The notes: generated by a model from the sequence alone, not told the origin. 64,000 nt of DNA from Budorcas taxicolor (GCF_023091745.1 NC_068910.1:128915170-128979169); one strand, 5' to 3'. Positions 1 through 12,607 are shown, counted from the stretch's first letter. Made by a program: numbers and translations.

Positions 1-1509
1 ATGGGTTTGGAGTTTCATTTCAGAGTGATGGAAATCTTCCAAAATTATAGTGGCGATGGTTTCACTTCTTTGTGATTATACTACAAACCACTGAATCACA
101 CACTTCAAAATGGTAAATTTTATGTCTTTGCAAGAAAAACAACAATAAACCCATGCGGGACAGTTGGGAGATATGACAATAAACTTTAATGTTTAGCTTT
201 AAAGAAATAAAAACCCAGTCTAGGAAGCCATGAGTCTCCCCTGGTCCCTCCAAAGAAGGGGAAGGCAGTGTGGACAGAGGGCTGCCCACAGCACCCCTTC
301 CTTATAGGTGAACCCCAGCAGTGGTCAGCAGGGCAGCACCAACACTTCTAAAGGAGAAAAAATCAGGTGCCCACAGCACCTTAGATACCGTGTGCTCTTG
401 TGTATCTCGCTGAGGAATGTGGTGTGCTTTTTAAATAAAGGTTTTCCCTGACTCTAAAAGAAACACACATTCAATTTGGAAAGAATGAAAAATAAAGAAA
501 AACATAATAATCACCTATAATCTCACCATCTGGAGATTTAATGGTCTGTGTGACCTTTAACACAATGGAAGTGACCTTTTGGGACTCTTCTAAGTGCATT
601 TGATTAAGTGATCCAGCATCCACAGGGCTGGTGTGGGTCCTGGGCTAGGTGCTGGGCACACGAGGGGGTGCTAAAGGTGTCTGCTGTCCAGCAGCTGACA
701 AATTTACACTGGTGACCTGATTTATGCAGTGCTCCCAACTTTCCTCTACAGACCCAGACTATACGCTCTTTGTAAATGGATCTTTACTTGTGTGTCTCTC
801 TCCAAAATGCTCGGGGACTTGAACAGCTGGTACCACAGCAGTCATAGCAAGAAGCGTGGCTTTGGGGACACCTTGGCCAGCGGCATGCAGACAGAATGTG
901 GCGACAGGGAAGAGGCCCTGTTTACTGTGGCACTCTGGGGCCCTCTTTCCCTCTAGCTCAGTGTTCCTCAGGCTATAGACTTCCAGGCCAACACCTTTCC
1001 TGAATTCCTGGCCTACTCCTACCTAAGGTCTCTCTCCTCTCCTTAGGGCTGTGTCTCCCTGAGAGGACCCTAGCTCTGAGGAAAAGGTACCCATATCAGA
1101 CGACCACCAGTTTCTGGAGCACACAAGTCCAGTGCTTCTCCCTCTGCAGACCAAACCAGCAGTGAAACAGGAGCCCTGCTGATGCTGCCCTGTGCAGGAA
1201 AGAGGTCCCCCTGTCCTGGGTAGCAGCGGGTGGGGACAGGTGCAAGTGTAGCTTTCCTGCACAGGGGAGAAGGGGGTGCAAATCCCCAGCCCTGAACAAA
1301 GTCCTCCCTGATTGCACTGACTGCTCTGAAAGCCATTCTTCATGCTTTGGCAACACTGTCTTTTTCTTTTTTTGTATAATGTATCTTTTACTACTAAACC
1401 TAAAGGACTGTGGACCAGTAGCATCAATATCACCTGGCTGATTGTTAGAAATACAGATTTGCTGGCCCCTCCCCAAAGCCCACCTAAGCAGAAACTGCAT
1501 TTTAAGAAA

Positions 1510-1985
1510 TACAGATATGGCCTTTATCTTTTACAGCACTTTTAGGTTCATAGCAAAATGAACATAAAGTACGGACAGTACCCATGTACCCCAGCTCCCG
1601 TGGGTGCAGCCTCCCCCACTTTCAACATCCCACACCAGAGTGGTACCTTTGTGACAATCAGTGAAGTTACACTGACATCACTATCACCCAGAGTCCGCAG
1701 TTTACGTTATACATCATTCCTGGTGCTGTACATCCTATGGGTTTTGACAACTGTATAATGACATGCATCTACCATTACAGTATCATACCCAGTATTTTCA
1801 CTGCTCTAAACATCCCCTGTGCTACAGGGGACTCTGCTCAATATTCTGTAATAACCTAAATGGCAAAAGGATTTGAAAAAGAATAGACACGTGTATATGT
1901 ATAACTGACTCACTCTGCTGTACACCTGAAACTCCAACATAAAATAAAAGTTTTTTAAAAATCCCCTGTTCTAGAAGCTGCTTTT
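1510..1985 (-). repeat. Ancient L1 3'-region fragment, split by a nested L1
   Basis: The plus-strand text reads as the antisense of an old mammalian L1 3' region (the tract with the caccagagtggtacctttgt-type sequence and gggttttgacaactgtataatgac). It is interrupted at about 1806-1965 by a sense L1 tail and appears to resume at 1966. Identification is by eye. Confidence 0.65.
1806..1965 (+). mobile_element. Nested L1 3' end with poly-A-like tail
   Basis: The sequence ends in the pattern typical of artiodactyl L1 tails: gtacacctgaaactccaaca followed by an AATAAAA-type tail. It sits inside an older, opposite-strand L1. The host motif atcccctgt occurs on both sides (about 1813 and 1961), which fits a target-site duplication. 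Confidence 0.6.
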
Positions 1986-2039
1986 TAAAGAGTCCTCCAG
2001 GTGATTGGTATGTATAATAAAAGTGTGAGCAGCCCTGGC

Positions 2040-2435
2040 AGAGACTGTGTCACTCCCCTGCTTAAAATCCTTCCATGGCCTTCCAGTCCCCCAAATGACT
2101 TCCAGATCCCTGGCCTTCGAGCCCGTAGAGTCTGGTCTTTGTCTCCCTGCTGCCCCAACACTGCCCACCTTCACTTCTTTGCTCCTCCATGTCCCTCACA
2201 TGCTGCTCCTTCCAGCTTCACCCAGCTCACTCTCACCACCCTCCCCTCTGGCACAGAAACACCGTGTTTCTTGGTCATACATTTATTTGAGTGATTGATT
2301 CATCTTCGTCTTCATGCTAATGACTGTAAATTCCATGAAGGCAAAAGCCAAGTCAATTTTGCTAACAGCTTGTCCCCAGGACCAAGAAAAGTGTCTTGTA
2401 CATAAGAAAGGCTCAGCGTTTGTTGAATACACAAA
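2040..2435 (-). repeat. L2 LINE fragment, antisense
   Basis: The text resembles the antisense L2 3' region: cttccatggccttccagtcc at the start, then ccatgaaggcaaaagccaag, then a tgttgaatac end. It is an old, diverged copy with no coding potential. Confidence 0.6.
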
Positions 2436-2979
2436 TGATTAAACCAGAAAATGAGTCCCCCACCCGCTGAGTCATCCTCATCTTTGTGCATTTTTCTGTG
2501 CTATGGCTCTGCCCAGGTTCTGCTGCTGCGATCCCCACCCTCCACCATAAAGCCTGCCCACCTTTCCCAGGTCGGGGCGCTTACAGTCAGAGCCAGGCAC
2601 TTCTCTGCTTTTCACTTGCCTGCGATTAATTACTTTTGCCTTCTCCAGCTAACATACTCAAATCTGTCTTTGAGAGCAGGAATCTGAGGCTCAGTTTTTC
2701 AAGGTTCATCTTTTACACAGTAGGTGTTCAGACAAAAGAAGCTCATGGTTCCTTAGTTGACCCAGTAGAACAACAATAAAATCTGGCTGTAACTGTATAA
2801 CAAGGTGCTTTCCAAAATACCTTTCTTTAGCTCAAAGTTCATTTTTTTCTATTTGCCTCTAATTTTTGTGGTATAATTGCTAAAGCCTTAGTTTTAATTT
2901 TCTTTTTATGCTTTCTCTCTTTTTTATTGTTTCTTTCTTTCTCCTCACCCCACCTCCACCTCTCTCTTTCTTTCTCTCA

Positions 2980-2980
<1 letters not shown>

Positions 2981-3020
<40 letters not shown>
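2981..3020. repeat. (AC)n microsatellite
   Basis: About twenty uninterrupted AC units follow a pyrimidine-rich TCTCTTTC tract, inside the CD80 intron. It is likely to vary in length between individuals. Confidence 0.95.
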
Positions 3021-3023
<3 letters not shown>

Positions 3024-4059
3024 CTTGCACACACACCACATTTCTAGGAAGCCTGTAAATTTACTTTTAAATCTTTTAAAGCTCATTTAGACTCCCCAGA
3101 AGACTCTAGATTGGGAATGCTGCCTTCAGCTACCCAGAAAAAAAATTGTAACTGTTGGAAATATTACTGTCAAATATATGCAAAATCTGATGCATAAATT
3201 GCAAAACTTGAATCATGGTTCTCTTGCTTCAGCAAGTGTAAAATAGCAATTTCAGGACAGAAAATGTATAAATACCTGCATTGTAGTCATCTTTTTGCTA
3301 CTGTGCCCATCCCCATCTGTCCCTGCCACCCCCCACCCCAACCCGCGAAGTCATTCTGGGTGATGGCTGCAGTTTAAGCAAGCAGAGCTTAAGACAAGAT
3401 CCTTTGATATTTGGTTCTTTGAAGACTAGGAAACTGTGCAGGAGGCAAAACCTCCTCTTTATTTTGAGGAAACCAGGTGGTATGCTGCTCAGCAGAAAAG
3501 CAGATCTTTTATTTGTTCTGCCTTCTAAAAAAGAGTCAGAGCTACCCTGTCAGCAGAATCAGCACCACCCTTCCCAACAGTCCCCCAAATTCAGCACCTG
3601 AGCTGGAAAAGGGCTCCAGAAGTCAAAATAACCTTTGTAGGATGCACTTGAAATACCTTTGTAGTAAGTTAAAAGTAACTCAAAATATGATTTGTACTAA
3701 ATCTGATACTACCTAATGTCAGATGCCAGCATTGACAAACGGCATTGGTACCTAAAGCATAAAAGTAAATATTAAGAGAAAATTTTAATTTGAAAAAGAT
3801 TGTATGTCACCACTACTTTCTTTTCCCCCTTGAACTTGGAAAGATCATCACTGTTCAGTTTTAGAAGCAGAGGATGTTAGCTGTGTTGTCTCATGGAAAT
3901 GTAGCTTGGGAAGCAGAGCCCAAGGCCAGTGTGCCCTCGGTGTGTCACAAAACATAAATGAGCATCTAGTGGAGGAGATCACAACTCTAAGCTGTCCTTC
4001 TGAATTGGCTTTTGGTTTTGCTAAAATAACACGGCCCCGCCTTTCCTTTAAGGTCTGTG

Positions 4060-4165
4060 TTCCTGAGCTAGCTTGGCCACTGGCTTGTTGTGTGATCGAG
4101 GACAAGTCCTTTAACCTTTCTGGACCTGTTTTCTCATCCCTAAAATGGACTGAAATACCCTGAAT
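4060..4165 (+). repeat. MIR SINE fragment
   Basis: The core MIR pattern is visible: a tgtgtgatc...acaagtcctttaacctttct segment followed by a catccctaaaatgg segment. It lies about 110 bases from the CD80 coding exon. Confidence 0.65.
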
Positions 4166-4275
4166 GTCCCTTCCCTCTTGCAGGGCGACGGAAGGAGACA
4201 GCCAGAGAACACCATGTCCTTTCTCTTCCAAACCCCCAAGTGGTGGACTCAGTCAAGTTCCTGGAAGTTGCTTAC

Positions 4276-4375
4276 CTGAACAGAAGTGAAAAAGACCAGC
4301 AAGGAGCAAGAGCTGAGAGAGCCAGAGGCATGGGCGCTTGGGCGGTAGTGTTCCCCACTTCCTTGTGTGACCCAT
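4276..4375 (-). CDS. CD80: CD80 (B7-1) signal-peptide coding exon, partial gene
   Basis: CD80 is a membrane costimulatory ligand on antigen-presenting cells that binds CD28 and CTLA-4 on T cells. This exon holds only the first 33 codons plus one base. The ATG is at 4375-4373 in a good context (gccATGg). The peptide starts MGHTRKWGTLPP, continues into a leucine-rich hydrophobic core and ends HFCSG, as in mammalian CD80 leader peptides (recalled). A GTAAGC donor follows at 4275, giving phase 1, as expected before the IgV exon. The upstream acceptor is probably at 4383 or 4380, where the minus strand reads CACCAGCAG (two AGs three bases apart) after a T-rich tract, so the exon would add 5-8 bases of 5' UTR. 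The Ig, transmembrane and tail exons lie to the left. The noncoding first exon, at higher coordinates, could not be placed. Confidence 0.87.
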
Positions 4376-5459
4376 GGCTTCTGCTGGTGAGGATGAAAAA
4401 CAAAAGCAAACAGTTTCAAGCCACGTGAGAGCTGGCACCTCACAGTTTACGCCAGGCAGGGCCGAAGACAATTCAGTTGCCCCCCGCACAGAGGGTTCGC
4501 CTGTGATGTTTGCAAAACACACTTAGGAGACGCTGGTTGGAGTACCTGGGTATCCAGACTCCTAAAATTAAAAGACAGGATTTATCTTCACAACCTGAAA
4601 AGGAAAAGAAAAAAGAAAAGTCATCCAGGAAGGGAGATTGTCCCACCATGGGTTGTAAAACCTGTTAGTTTACTGCCTGAAATGAGTCAGGGACTGTAAT
4701 CTGAGCAACCTCTAAATCACAGCACAATCTTGAGGGAAAAGCAAGACTTGACGGACATTTGAGGAAATGACCCTGCCTTGCACATGTTCCGAGAACCAAT
4801 CACCGCTCTCCCACTGCTGGGAGATGTTGAAGACTGTTAGAAACAACGAGAACTAAAGGGCCCTGGACACCAGCCAGCCAACCCATGAAAGCTCGGACCC
4901 TCTTCAGAACATATCGAGAAACACAGAGCACCAGGGAGGGCGCATTTTGTCCAAGGCTGTACTTAAGTCATGAAACTACTTCTTTCTTACTATATTAACA
5001 CAGAAAAACAAATGTTTCTGTTTTTAAATGCTTCTACACAAAGACTGTGTCTTAAAGGGGTAGAGGAATTCAATCAATGGAAGAGCGTCAGTAAAAGGGG
5101 AAGAGAAAAGACATACGGAAATCATTACTTGGTTATACTATGTACTACAATGTGAGCAAGCTGATTTTTTTTTTAGCGAATATATTAAACATTAGGAATG
5201 AAAATGAAAGCTGTGCTTTGATATGATCCTCTCAGATTCCAACAGAGACCCAGTTTGAGTGCTACCCAGATGTTTGGGACCCGTCTTGGGGAACCACCCC
5301 AGGGCTAGTCTACCGGCCACATCAGATTGTCTTATCAGCCACACTGTATTTTAATCAGAATTAGCCTGGATTCACTTATTCACCAGAATTTTACTGGTTT
5401 TGGAAAACTCAGATTCAACCTGAAAAATTAATATTTTCTACCATCTAGGGCCATAACTG

Positions 5460-5690
5460 ATGCCCAGGCTTTGCTGGTGGCTCAGGCAGTAAAGAATCTG
5501 CCTACAATGCAGCACAGGTTCGATCCCTGAGTCGGCAAGATCCCGTAGAGAAGCAAATGGCAACCCACTCCAGTATTTTTGCCTGGAGAATCCCTTGGAC
5601 AGAGGAGCCTGGCAGGTTACAGTCCATGGGGTCACAAAGAGTCAGATAAGACTGAGCAACTAACAGTTTCCACTTTCCTTTCCACCGTCT
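5460..5690 (+). mobile_element. Bov-tA SINE
   Basis: A tRNA-like head (ggtggctcaggcagtaaaga and a B-box-like ggttcgatccc) is followed by the BovA body (gcaacccactccagtatttt to gtccatggggtcacaaagag). It is a ruminant-specific retroposon in sense orientation. Confidence 0.9.
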
Positions 5691-8049
5691 AGAGTTATAA
5701 CCCTGATAATGATTCTCCAGTATGTTGGCATAAGAGACCCTCCCTCAGAAGGCCCTTTGGGGGAGAAGGATGCATCTTGGAGACATGTTTGTTTAAAAAG
5801 CAGTCAGGTTGTTGGTAACTAGATCCACCAAGCTATCCCCAAAATTAAGCTAATCCCCATATTAAGCTAACAATAAATGTACTTACTTGCCAAAGAACAA
5901 TTCCTCTTGTGTTAAAAACCGAAGTATGAGGCTCCACTTCTGAGATGTTCCTTTCTTGCCGTCTTCAAACTAATGGCAAGTCACTCGGTTTTTCTTCGGG
6001 TGATATTTCACAGAGGTGGCATTTCCCCTCCCAACTTCCTTTTACTTGATAGAGAACTCTGATGTTCAGAAATGTTTAAGTCCAACCAGGGGAAGAGCAT
6101 AGTGTTCTTTATGTGCAATTTGAGGAAGCTCCCTCTGCTGTCCTGTTTTGTCAGTTCCCTGCAGAAGGTGTCGCAGATCACACAGCCAGTCTCCCTCACC
6201 TGCCCCAGCAGTGCCTCAGGGTCAGGGGGGAGAGGAAACTGCACTGGGCCACCTGGGGGAGAGGTGAGAAAGGTGCCCCGCAGTGGGAGGGGCTGACCCA
6301 TCAACTTTGGGGGTAGACAGTATTTGAGCCATAAGGCTGGCTGTTTCTGTGCTTTTTCAAGTTTTGTTTCACACCCAGAATTACCCTTCCCTAGTTACAG
6401 TCATGCCACAGCAGGAGTGGGCCATCCATCCCATGGGTAGTGGAAACTTTGGGAGAGTGCCTAGCTTACAAGACCACTCTTACCTACACTCCCCCACCCC
6501 CACCATCTCTACAGAGTGGCTGGACAGTGTGTCCTACTAGGCACGTGGGATAGTAACCCTAGCCAGCCTAGCCTGGCACAGTCACCCTCAGGTAAACAGT
6601 GACAGAACCAGAGGGTGAGGTGAGGAAGATTTCAGTCCTCCCCCACCAATTTCCAACCAGCCTGCTACTGCTGTGAAGAGTTCTGGAGCATTTCATGGGA
6701 AGGCAGCCAACCAACACTGGTCCAGTAGCTCTCTTTTGCACCCGCGGAAAGTGATAGCCCTTTATCTGGCCCATACCTTTCTTCACTTGCTTCTGGCACT
6801 TGAGGCCTCTCTGTTGCTGTCACATCAGATTCCCTGGGAAAGTCTGCACTCAAGCATGTGCAGCTTGGAAATACGAGGGACTTAGAACCAGTGGGGCTAC
6901 TCTTGATCCAAAGGGGCTGGAGGATGATGGATAACTGCTTTCCATTTTCGTTACCCAGATGGGGAATTAAGAGACATTTCATGAGGCTTTCCAGAAGGCC
7001 CCAGTGGGATGGAGTACCAGTTGCCTGAAGCAGAGGCCAGCATGGTGAGGCACTCTTGTATTGGCCTTTCTTGCTTCCCTGTGTCAAATCACCCTGTCTT
7101 ATACCACCAGACTCACATCCCCAGTCATCTGGGGCTTTGTAGCTTTGCTTTCTGGAGAAACTAGGCTTAAGGCAGGAGGGACTTCATGTGGTAGACACAC
7201 AACGGCTTCCCGTCTAAAATAACTGGGTAAAGTAGAAAGGTGACTCCATTTAGAGGAAAAGAAAACGATAGGAGATGTGACTGATACATGAATGTGATAA
7301 ATGCACTTGGCTTTGCCCCTGAACAAAGTGATCTCTCTAAAATGGTGATTCAGGCTAGCCTCTCTCAACCTTAGAACTGTTTCACTCTCTTCATGCAGAT
7401 AAAAGCCAGGCTGAGCTAAAACTGTACCACAGGCAGGGTTGGGCTGGGCCAACTAGGGCTACTGCAAAGTCTTTGGCTATTGAGTACTCGGGGTCCAAGG
7501 TGCTAGGAGAGCTTTTGTTATTGTTATTTAGGACAGCTTAGGTGCTGAGAAGACCTCTTTCCCACGGTGGACTCTTCTGTTGCCAAAGAAACAAACCCAT
7601 TTTTGCATTAACAAAAATTTTCAGGAAGTTTTATCTTTTCTAACAACACTGGTTGCAATCTCAGCAATGAAGGGTTACAAGAAGCTCTCTGACCTCTGTT
7701 TCAGGTCAGTTCCTCTGGGCACCTACCTGGCAACCAGCACCCTGATTTCTGCCCTGGACTGTGGCTGCAATGAATTTCAGCCTCTCTGTGGAGCCTCTCT
7801 GACTCCAGTTCTCAGGTTTATTTAAATCCATCTGTATAGCCTGCACCCAGAATGGGGTGGCCAGACCTGGGCTCTAAGACTATGGTGCTCCCGAGATGTG
7901 CCACACTCTGCTAAAGCTGGTGGTAAAGGCCATCAGTGTGAGAGTGGCAATCTCTTCTTCTTTGTATGCTGTCACATTCTTTCTGATTCAAGGAGATGGA
8001 AATCACCAGAGTTCTTTAAATGAAAAGAGAAGTGGGCATTCAGCGCTAA

Positions 8050-8400
8050 CTCTGATCTAAACTGAGGGCTCTTTCCCTGTTGCCCACTTGCCCCTCTCCC
8101 TTCTGCATTTGGGGCTCTACTCTCTGCCTGAAAATCCTGACTTCACCATAACTTCCTGCACAGCCTTTCCCATCCTCTCTGCCCATCCAAACAGCTTCCT
8201 TCCCTAAAGGGGTATTCCAAAAATCACTTCCTCAAGAATCTCTCTTTGGCTCTTCTAGTCCCCATCTGCTCTTTCCCTCCTCTGAACTCCTAATGTCTGT
8301 ACCACTCCTTTGCCACATCAAGCCAGTTCCCCCAAATTTACTGAGTGCCTACTGTATGCCTAGAACCGTATCATGTGCTGTGGATGCAAAGATGAACAGA
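8050..8400 (-). repeat. L2 LINE fragment, antisense
   Basis: A pyrimidine-rich tract with cacttcctcaagaatctctc and ctgagtgcctactgtatgcc resembles antisense L2. It is strongly diverged. Confidence 0.45.
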
Positions 8401-8845
8401 ATGGGAGAGAGATAAGAACAAGATGGACAGACCCTAAGAAAAAGAAACAAACAATCACAGAAAAAGACCAGGGCATTCTGAGGCTGCAAGATGGTGAAAA
8501 TGCCAACAAAATATTAGGGAGGTATGAGTGGAAAAATGACATGCCACGGCCAGGAGTTATCTTCATTATCTTTGCACATGAGCCCAGACCTTTATTGAAA
8601 TACTACATTCCATTTCAAACTAAATGTAGAAATGGATCCAGAAAAAAGTAACAAACACTAATAAGAAGGATGTTAAACTGGGTAATTCAGAGAAAAGAGC
8701 AAACAGATCTTTCACTGCCTTGAGGTGTTCCTGTTTATTTGCTTTGAGCTTTTAATGGATATAAATACACTTCACTTCTGTGGATAACCAAATTAGAGAA
8801 AATAATCTTAAAGCCGGGGATTTAGTTGTGTTTAAGGAAGACTTG

Positions 8846-8848
<3 letters not shown>

Positions 8849-8876
<28 letters not shown>
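8849..8876. repeat. (TG)n microsatellite
   Basis: Fourteen TG units sit just upstream of an antisense BovA SINE. Confidence 0.93.
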
Positions 8877-8930
8877 ATGAAACTGGAAAGGGCAACTTTC
8901 AAAGGCACTGGGAGTGTCGTATTGTACTGC

Positions 8931-9053
8931 CTTTTTAGTCGCTTCAGCCTGTGTCCGACTCTTTGCCGCCCTATGGACTGTAATGCACCAGGCTCCTCTG
9001 ACCGTGGGATTCTCCAGGCAAGAATACTGGAGTGGGCTGCCATGCTTATTACT
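8931..9053 (-). mobile_element. BovA SINE body, antisense
   Basis: The run from tgtccgactctttgcc through tctccaggcaagaatactgg to gagtgggctgccat is the reverse complement of the BovA body. The tRNA-like head is missing. Confidence 0.87.
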
Positions 9054-9415
9054 TGATCCTTTAAGAGAAGAGACAGACCGTGTGTCCACGCAAGTTCTCT
9101 GCCGGAGGGTAGGGACCTGCTCTTGAATCCTGGCAACTCCGAGATGATAGGACTCTGGGGGTTAAGAGTCACCACAGACTGGCTGCAATCTTCCTGCCCA
9201 CACTGCCCATTAGAGCTGCTGGCAAAGTCACAAAAGCTGCCCTTTTTTCAGTTTGTGTTTCACTTTCCTTGTTCCCCCAGAAACATAGAAAGGAGCCATC
9301 CAAAGGCTGTAGAAGGAGAGGACAGAGATGATTTTGGGGCTCTCATAATGGGTCAGTGCAGCCATCATGATATCAAGCTTGAATAAATGAAAGCTGAAGA
9401 GTCAAGTCAGCCCAT

Positions 9416-9497
9416 TAAAGAATTTTTTATTTAATTTTATTTAAATTTAATTTACAATTTTGTGTTGGTTTCTGTCATATGACAACTAGATTCAGTC

Positions 9498-9553
<56 letters not shown>

Positions 9554-9620
9554 CCTTCTCTCCTGAGCCTCCATCTCCTCCCTCTATCCCACCCCTCTAG
9601 GTCATCACTGAGTGCCAGGC
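9416..9620 (-). repeat. L1 3'-end fragment containing a TA microsatellite
   Basis: The order is a T/A-rich start, acaattttgtgttggtttctg, a long TA run, then the ctccctctatcccacccctc tract. It matches the antisense layout of artiodactyl L1 3' ends. The TA run has expanded inside it. Confidence 0.6.
9499..9550. repeat. (TA)n microsatellite, about 26 units
   Basis: An uninterrupted TA run of about 52 bases. Tracts of this kind can form cruciform or melted DNA and are unstable in length. Confidence 0.95.
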
Positions 9621-11151
9621 TGAGCCCATTAAAGATTGAACAATAGGGCATTTACTTCTTAAACACACTAAACTATTTAACCACCCTAAGAGGCACAAAG
9701 AGTTGGACAGGACTTACCAGCTAAACATCAACAGAAGGAAGTAACCACCTTCCTTCACCCTCCCCTTCTCCTTCCTCCTCAGCTTCTTCCCTTTCCTCCT
9801 CTTTCCTCTTTCTGGCGTATTTTCTTGACAAGTGAAATAGATAGCTGCCCTCTGTTTCTTAGTGACACAGTAATCTAGGGGAAAAACAACCTGTCACCAA
9901 AGGTCATGGTCTCCTATTTCAAAAGAAGAGGGAGGGGTTGTGGAGAGGGGTTGCAGGGAGCGGAGTCGTCTAATTTTATGCATAAAATTAAAGAGAAATT
10001 GCATGGCTTGAGTGGAAAGAGGAGATTTATCTCTCGTCAACGCTCCCCAGAAAGGGCAACATTTAAAGTATACCTTGCACAGACCCTTTCAGCTACTATT
10101 TGTACAGGAGAGGAAATCTGGCCACTTGTGGCTCCATTTACACAAGGACGCCTGAGAAGAGCAGAATTTATTTGATGGCATGCAGAGCCAAAGCAAGCCC
10201 TCACATTGACTGCCTCCTGATTCTGGAGCTGACTTCACTGGCATCCGCAGGGGGAGGCTGAGGGACTCTCCAGCGGCTGTCACCATTAGCTAACCTGCCT
10301 AAACCAGCTTCCTTTGTGAAGTCTTGGTTTCACTCTCACTCTTTTTAGATTCCCCACCCCAAACTTGAGCTCTCTCCAAAGAGCAGTTTTAGGAATGAAT
10401 GACAGAGACGATGAGGGAACTGACACCTCATCGGAGGACAGGAGGAGAGGACTGACAGATGTCCCCTGATGAGGTCTTCCTTTACCTGTAGACCCGAGGA
10501 TTCTTCTCGAAGCAAAATGAGCAGACTCGGGTAGGTTAGCCTAGTCTGACGCTGATGGAGGGATGGTGGAGCAGAGGATGGGAGGGTGGGGAGGGACCTT
10601 AAGCAAGGCTCCCCAGATGTTTGGCTTCAGTAGTTACTCTCCATTTCCTGGAAGCTATATTTTCACCCACTGAGAGCCAGACTTGTGGGCAGTGAAGTGC
10701 TTAGGATGAGCCTGTGGTCAGGAGCACCAAAAGTCCATTGCAAACTCAGGAAGGGGAGCTTGGGGACTCAGCTGACCAGCTGTGGGAAAACCCCATAGGA
10801 CTGGGAGAGGCAGAGTGGTGGGGGCCATCTGGTAGAAAATGTACCAAAGAAGGTTTCAAAATCTACATGGATCTCCAGATCAAAGGTTGGGAAAAAACAA
10901 CTTACAGAAGCAAATGAGAGCACTCTGGAGACATGGGGAAAGAGGGGTGGGCAGGAATGTGGACTTCCCCCAGGTCTCTTTCTGTTCTGCTTAGAAGGAG
11001 AGAAGCCACTGCCTGCTTTTAAAACACCAATTTGTATCCACTTGTCTCTCCATTCAGTGTCCCCATGCCCACCTTCTGCCATATTTGATTACTGCCTGCT
11101 TATTAGAATTACAGCACACATCTTGGATCTTTCTTTAAATAAGACTTTTAT

Positions 11152-11610
11152 TCATTTTTTTCCTCCTTTTTAAGCATCAGAATTTTTTTTCACTTTTTTT
11201 TTTTTTGGAGGCTAATTACTATAAAATATTGTATTGGTTTTGTCATACATTGACATGAATCCGCCACGGGTGTACATGTGTTCCCCATCCTGAACCCCCC
11301 TCCCACTTCCCCCCATCCCATCCCTCTGGGTCATCCCAGTGCACCAGCCCCGAGCATCCTGTATCTTGCATCGAACCTGGACTGGCGATTCGTTTCACAT
11401 ATGATAATTTACATGTTTCAGTGCCATTCTCCCAAACCATCCCACCCTCGCCCTCTCCCACAGAGTCCAAAAGACTGTTCTATACATCTGTGTCTCTTCT
11501 GCTGTCTTGCATACAGGCTTATCTTTACCATCTTTCTAAATTCCATATGTATGCGTTAGTATACTGTATTGGTGTTTTTCTTTCTGGCTTACTTCACTCT
11601 GTATAATAGT
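11152..11610 (-). mobile_element. Bovine-type L1 3' end with target-site duplication
   Basis: The T-rich start, the cgggtgtacatgtgttcccc segment, the ggactggcgattcgtttcac segment and the gaatttagaaagatgg-type end (antisense) are typical of the young ruminant L1 3' UTR. It is flanked by near-identical 15-mers: aaataagacttttat at 11137 and aaatacgacttttac at 11611. This is a 5'-truncated, fairly recent insertion with no ORF. Confidence 0.85.
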
Positions 11611-11804
11611 AAATACGACTTTTACACTGTCATCAAATGGAGGGCTCTTGTGGAAGGAGTATGAAATATTTTAAAAAATCAGGCTCAGGGGGGTCAGAGC
11701 GTTAATGAACTCAATGTTTAGTCTATCATATCATTTCAAAGTTTGTGTAAATGGCAGTACGGGGATGGAAGAAGCCCTGGACTGAGAGCTCCAAGACCAT
11801 GGCC

Positions 11805-11935
11805 TCCTTCAGAGCAGAGTTCAGAGAAGGCTACTTCTCTCTGCTGTGTGACTCAAAGGAACTCTCTTTACTTAGTTGGGCCTCACTTTCCTCACTATAA
11901 AGTTACAGGTATGCAAATATCCCTTCTGACTCTGA
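11805..11935 (+). repeat. MIR SINE fragment
   Basis: A ctgctgtgtgactcaaagga segment is followed by ggcctcactttcctcactat, the MIR core and its downstream block. Confidence 0.55.
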
Positions 11936-12607
11936 CACGTTATGATGTAAACTTTGCTCTTATGTACATACGGATTCTATTTTTAAAAAGTACTTTGGGA
12001 CCAGTGGCCAGAGAGCCTGTTTTCTTTGATAAACATCTTCGAATTATTTTCCAGCCTTCTTTAAAATCCTCCAGGAGGATACTTGATTTCCATTGTGCAA
12101 ATCTAGTACTCAGTCTTAAGATTAAGTGTTTGGAAATGATTTAGTAAGACAGAAAAGGAGAAAGCTTAAGACCGTGACCAGTCCTCTAACCCAGTGACAG
12201 GCCAGACTGAAAACTAGCTCACGCCTCAACAATGAGGTCAGGCTGAGCAACCGTGCATCACTGGGGAGGAAATATCAACCTAAGTCTGCATCTTTGTTTG
12301 TACTTTTACTTTTTTAAATCTTTGCTTCTCCTCTGAACTAGCTGTTGGGGTTATTTCTGGGCTTCTGGAAATTTTAGTTTATCTAAATTATTCTCTAAAA
12401 AAATAAGCCCAGATATAATTTTCTCTAGATGCCTTCTGTGAACCCTCTAAGCTGATAATGTCTTCCTCCTATTTGCCGAGCTGGTACCTTGAACAATCTC
12501 CTTGGTCACAGTGCTTGTGCCTCCAAAGTCTCCTCTATCCCTGTGATTCTTGCTCTACCTCAGTGACTGCAGTAAGCGCCTAGCATGGTATCTAGCATAC
12601 TTTATAT

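Larger units (their letters stand above)
1..4275 (-). other. CD80: CD80 intron between signal-peptide exon and (off-window) Ig exon
   Basis: This is the DNA downstream (minus strand) of the CD80 signal-peptide exon. No IgV-like coding sequence was found here, so the next CD80 exon must lie beyond the left edge. The stretch holds an old L1 with a second L1 end nested in it (about 1510-1990), an L2 fragment (2040-2435), a CA microsatellite (2981-3020) and a MIR (4060-4165). The remainder is unique-looking sequence with no gene I can support. Confidence 0.7.

Noticed and set aside
1..4275. CD80 IgV or IgC exon
   Set aside because: No translated frame shows the Ig cysteine/tryptophan pattern flanked by splice sites.
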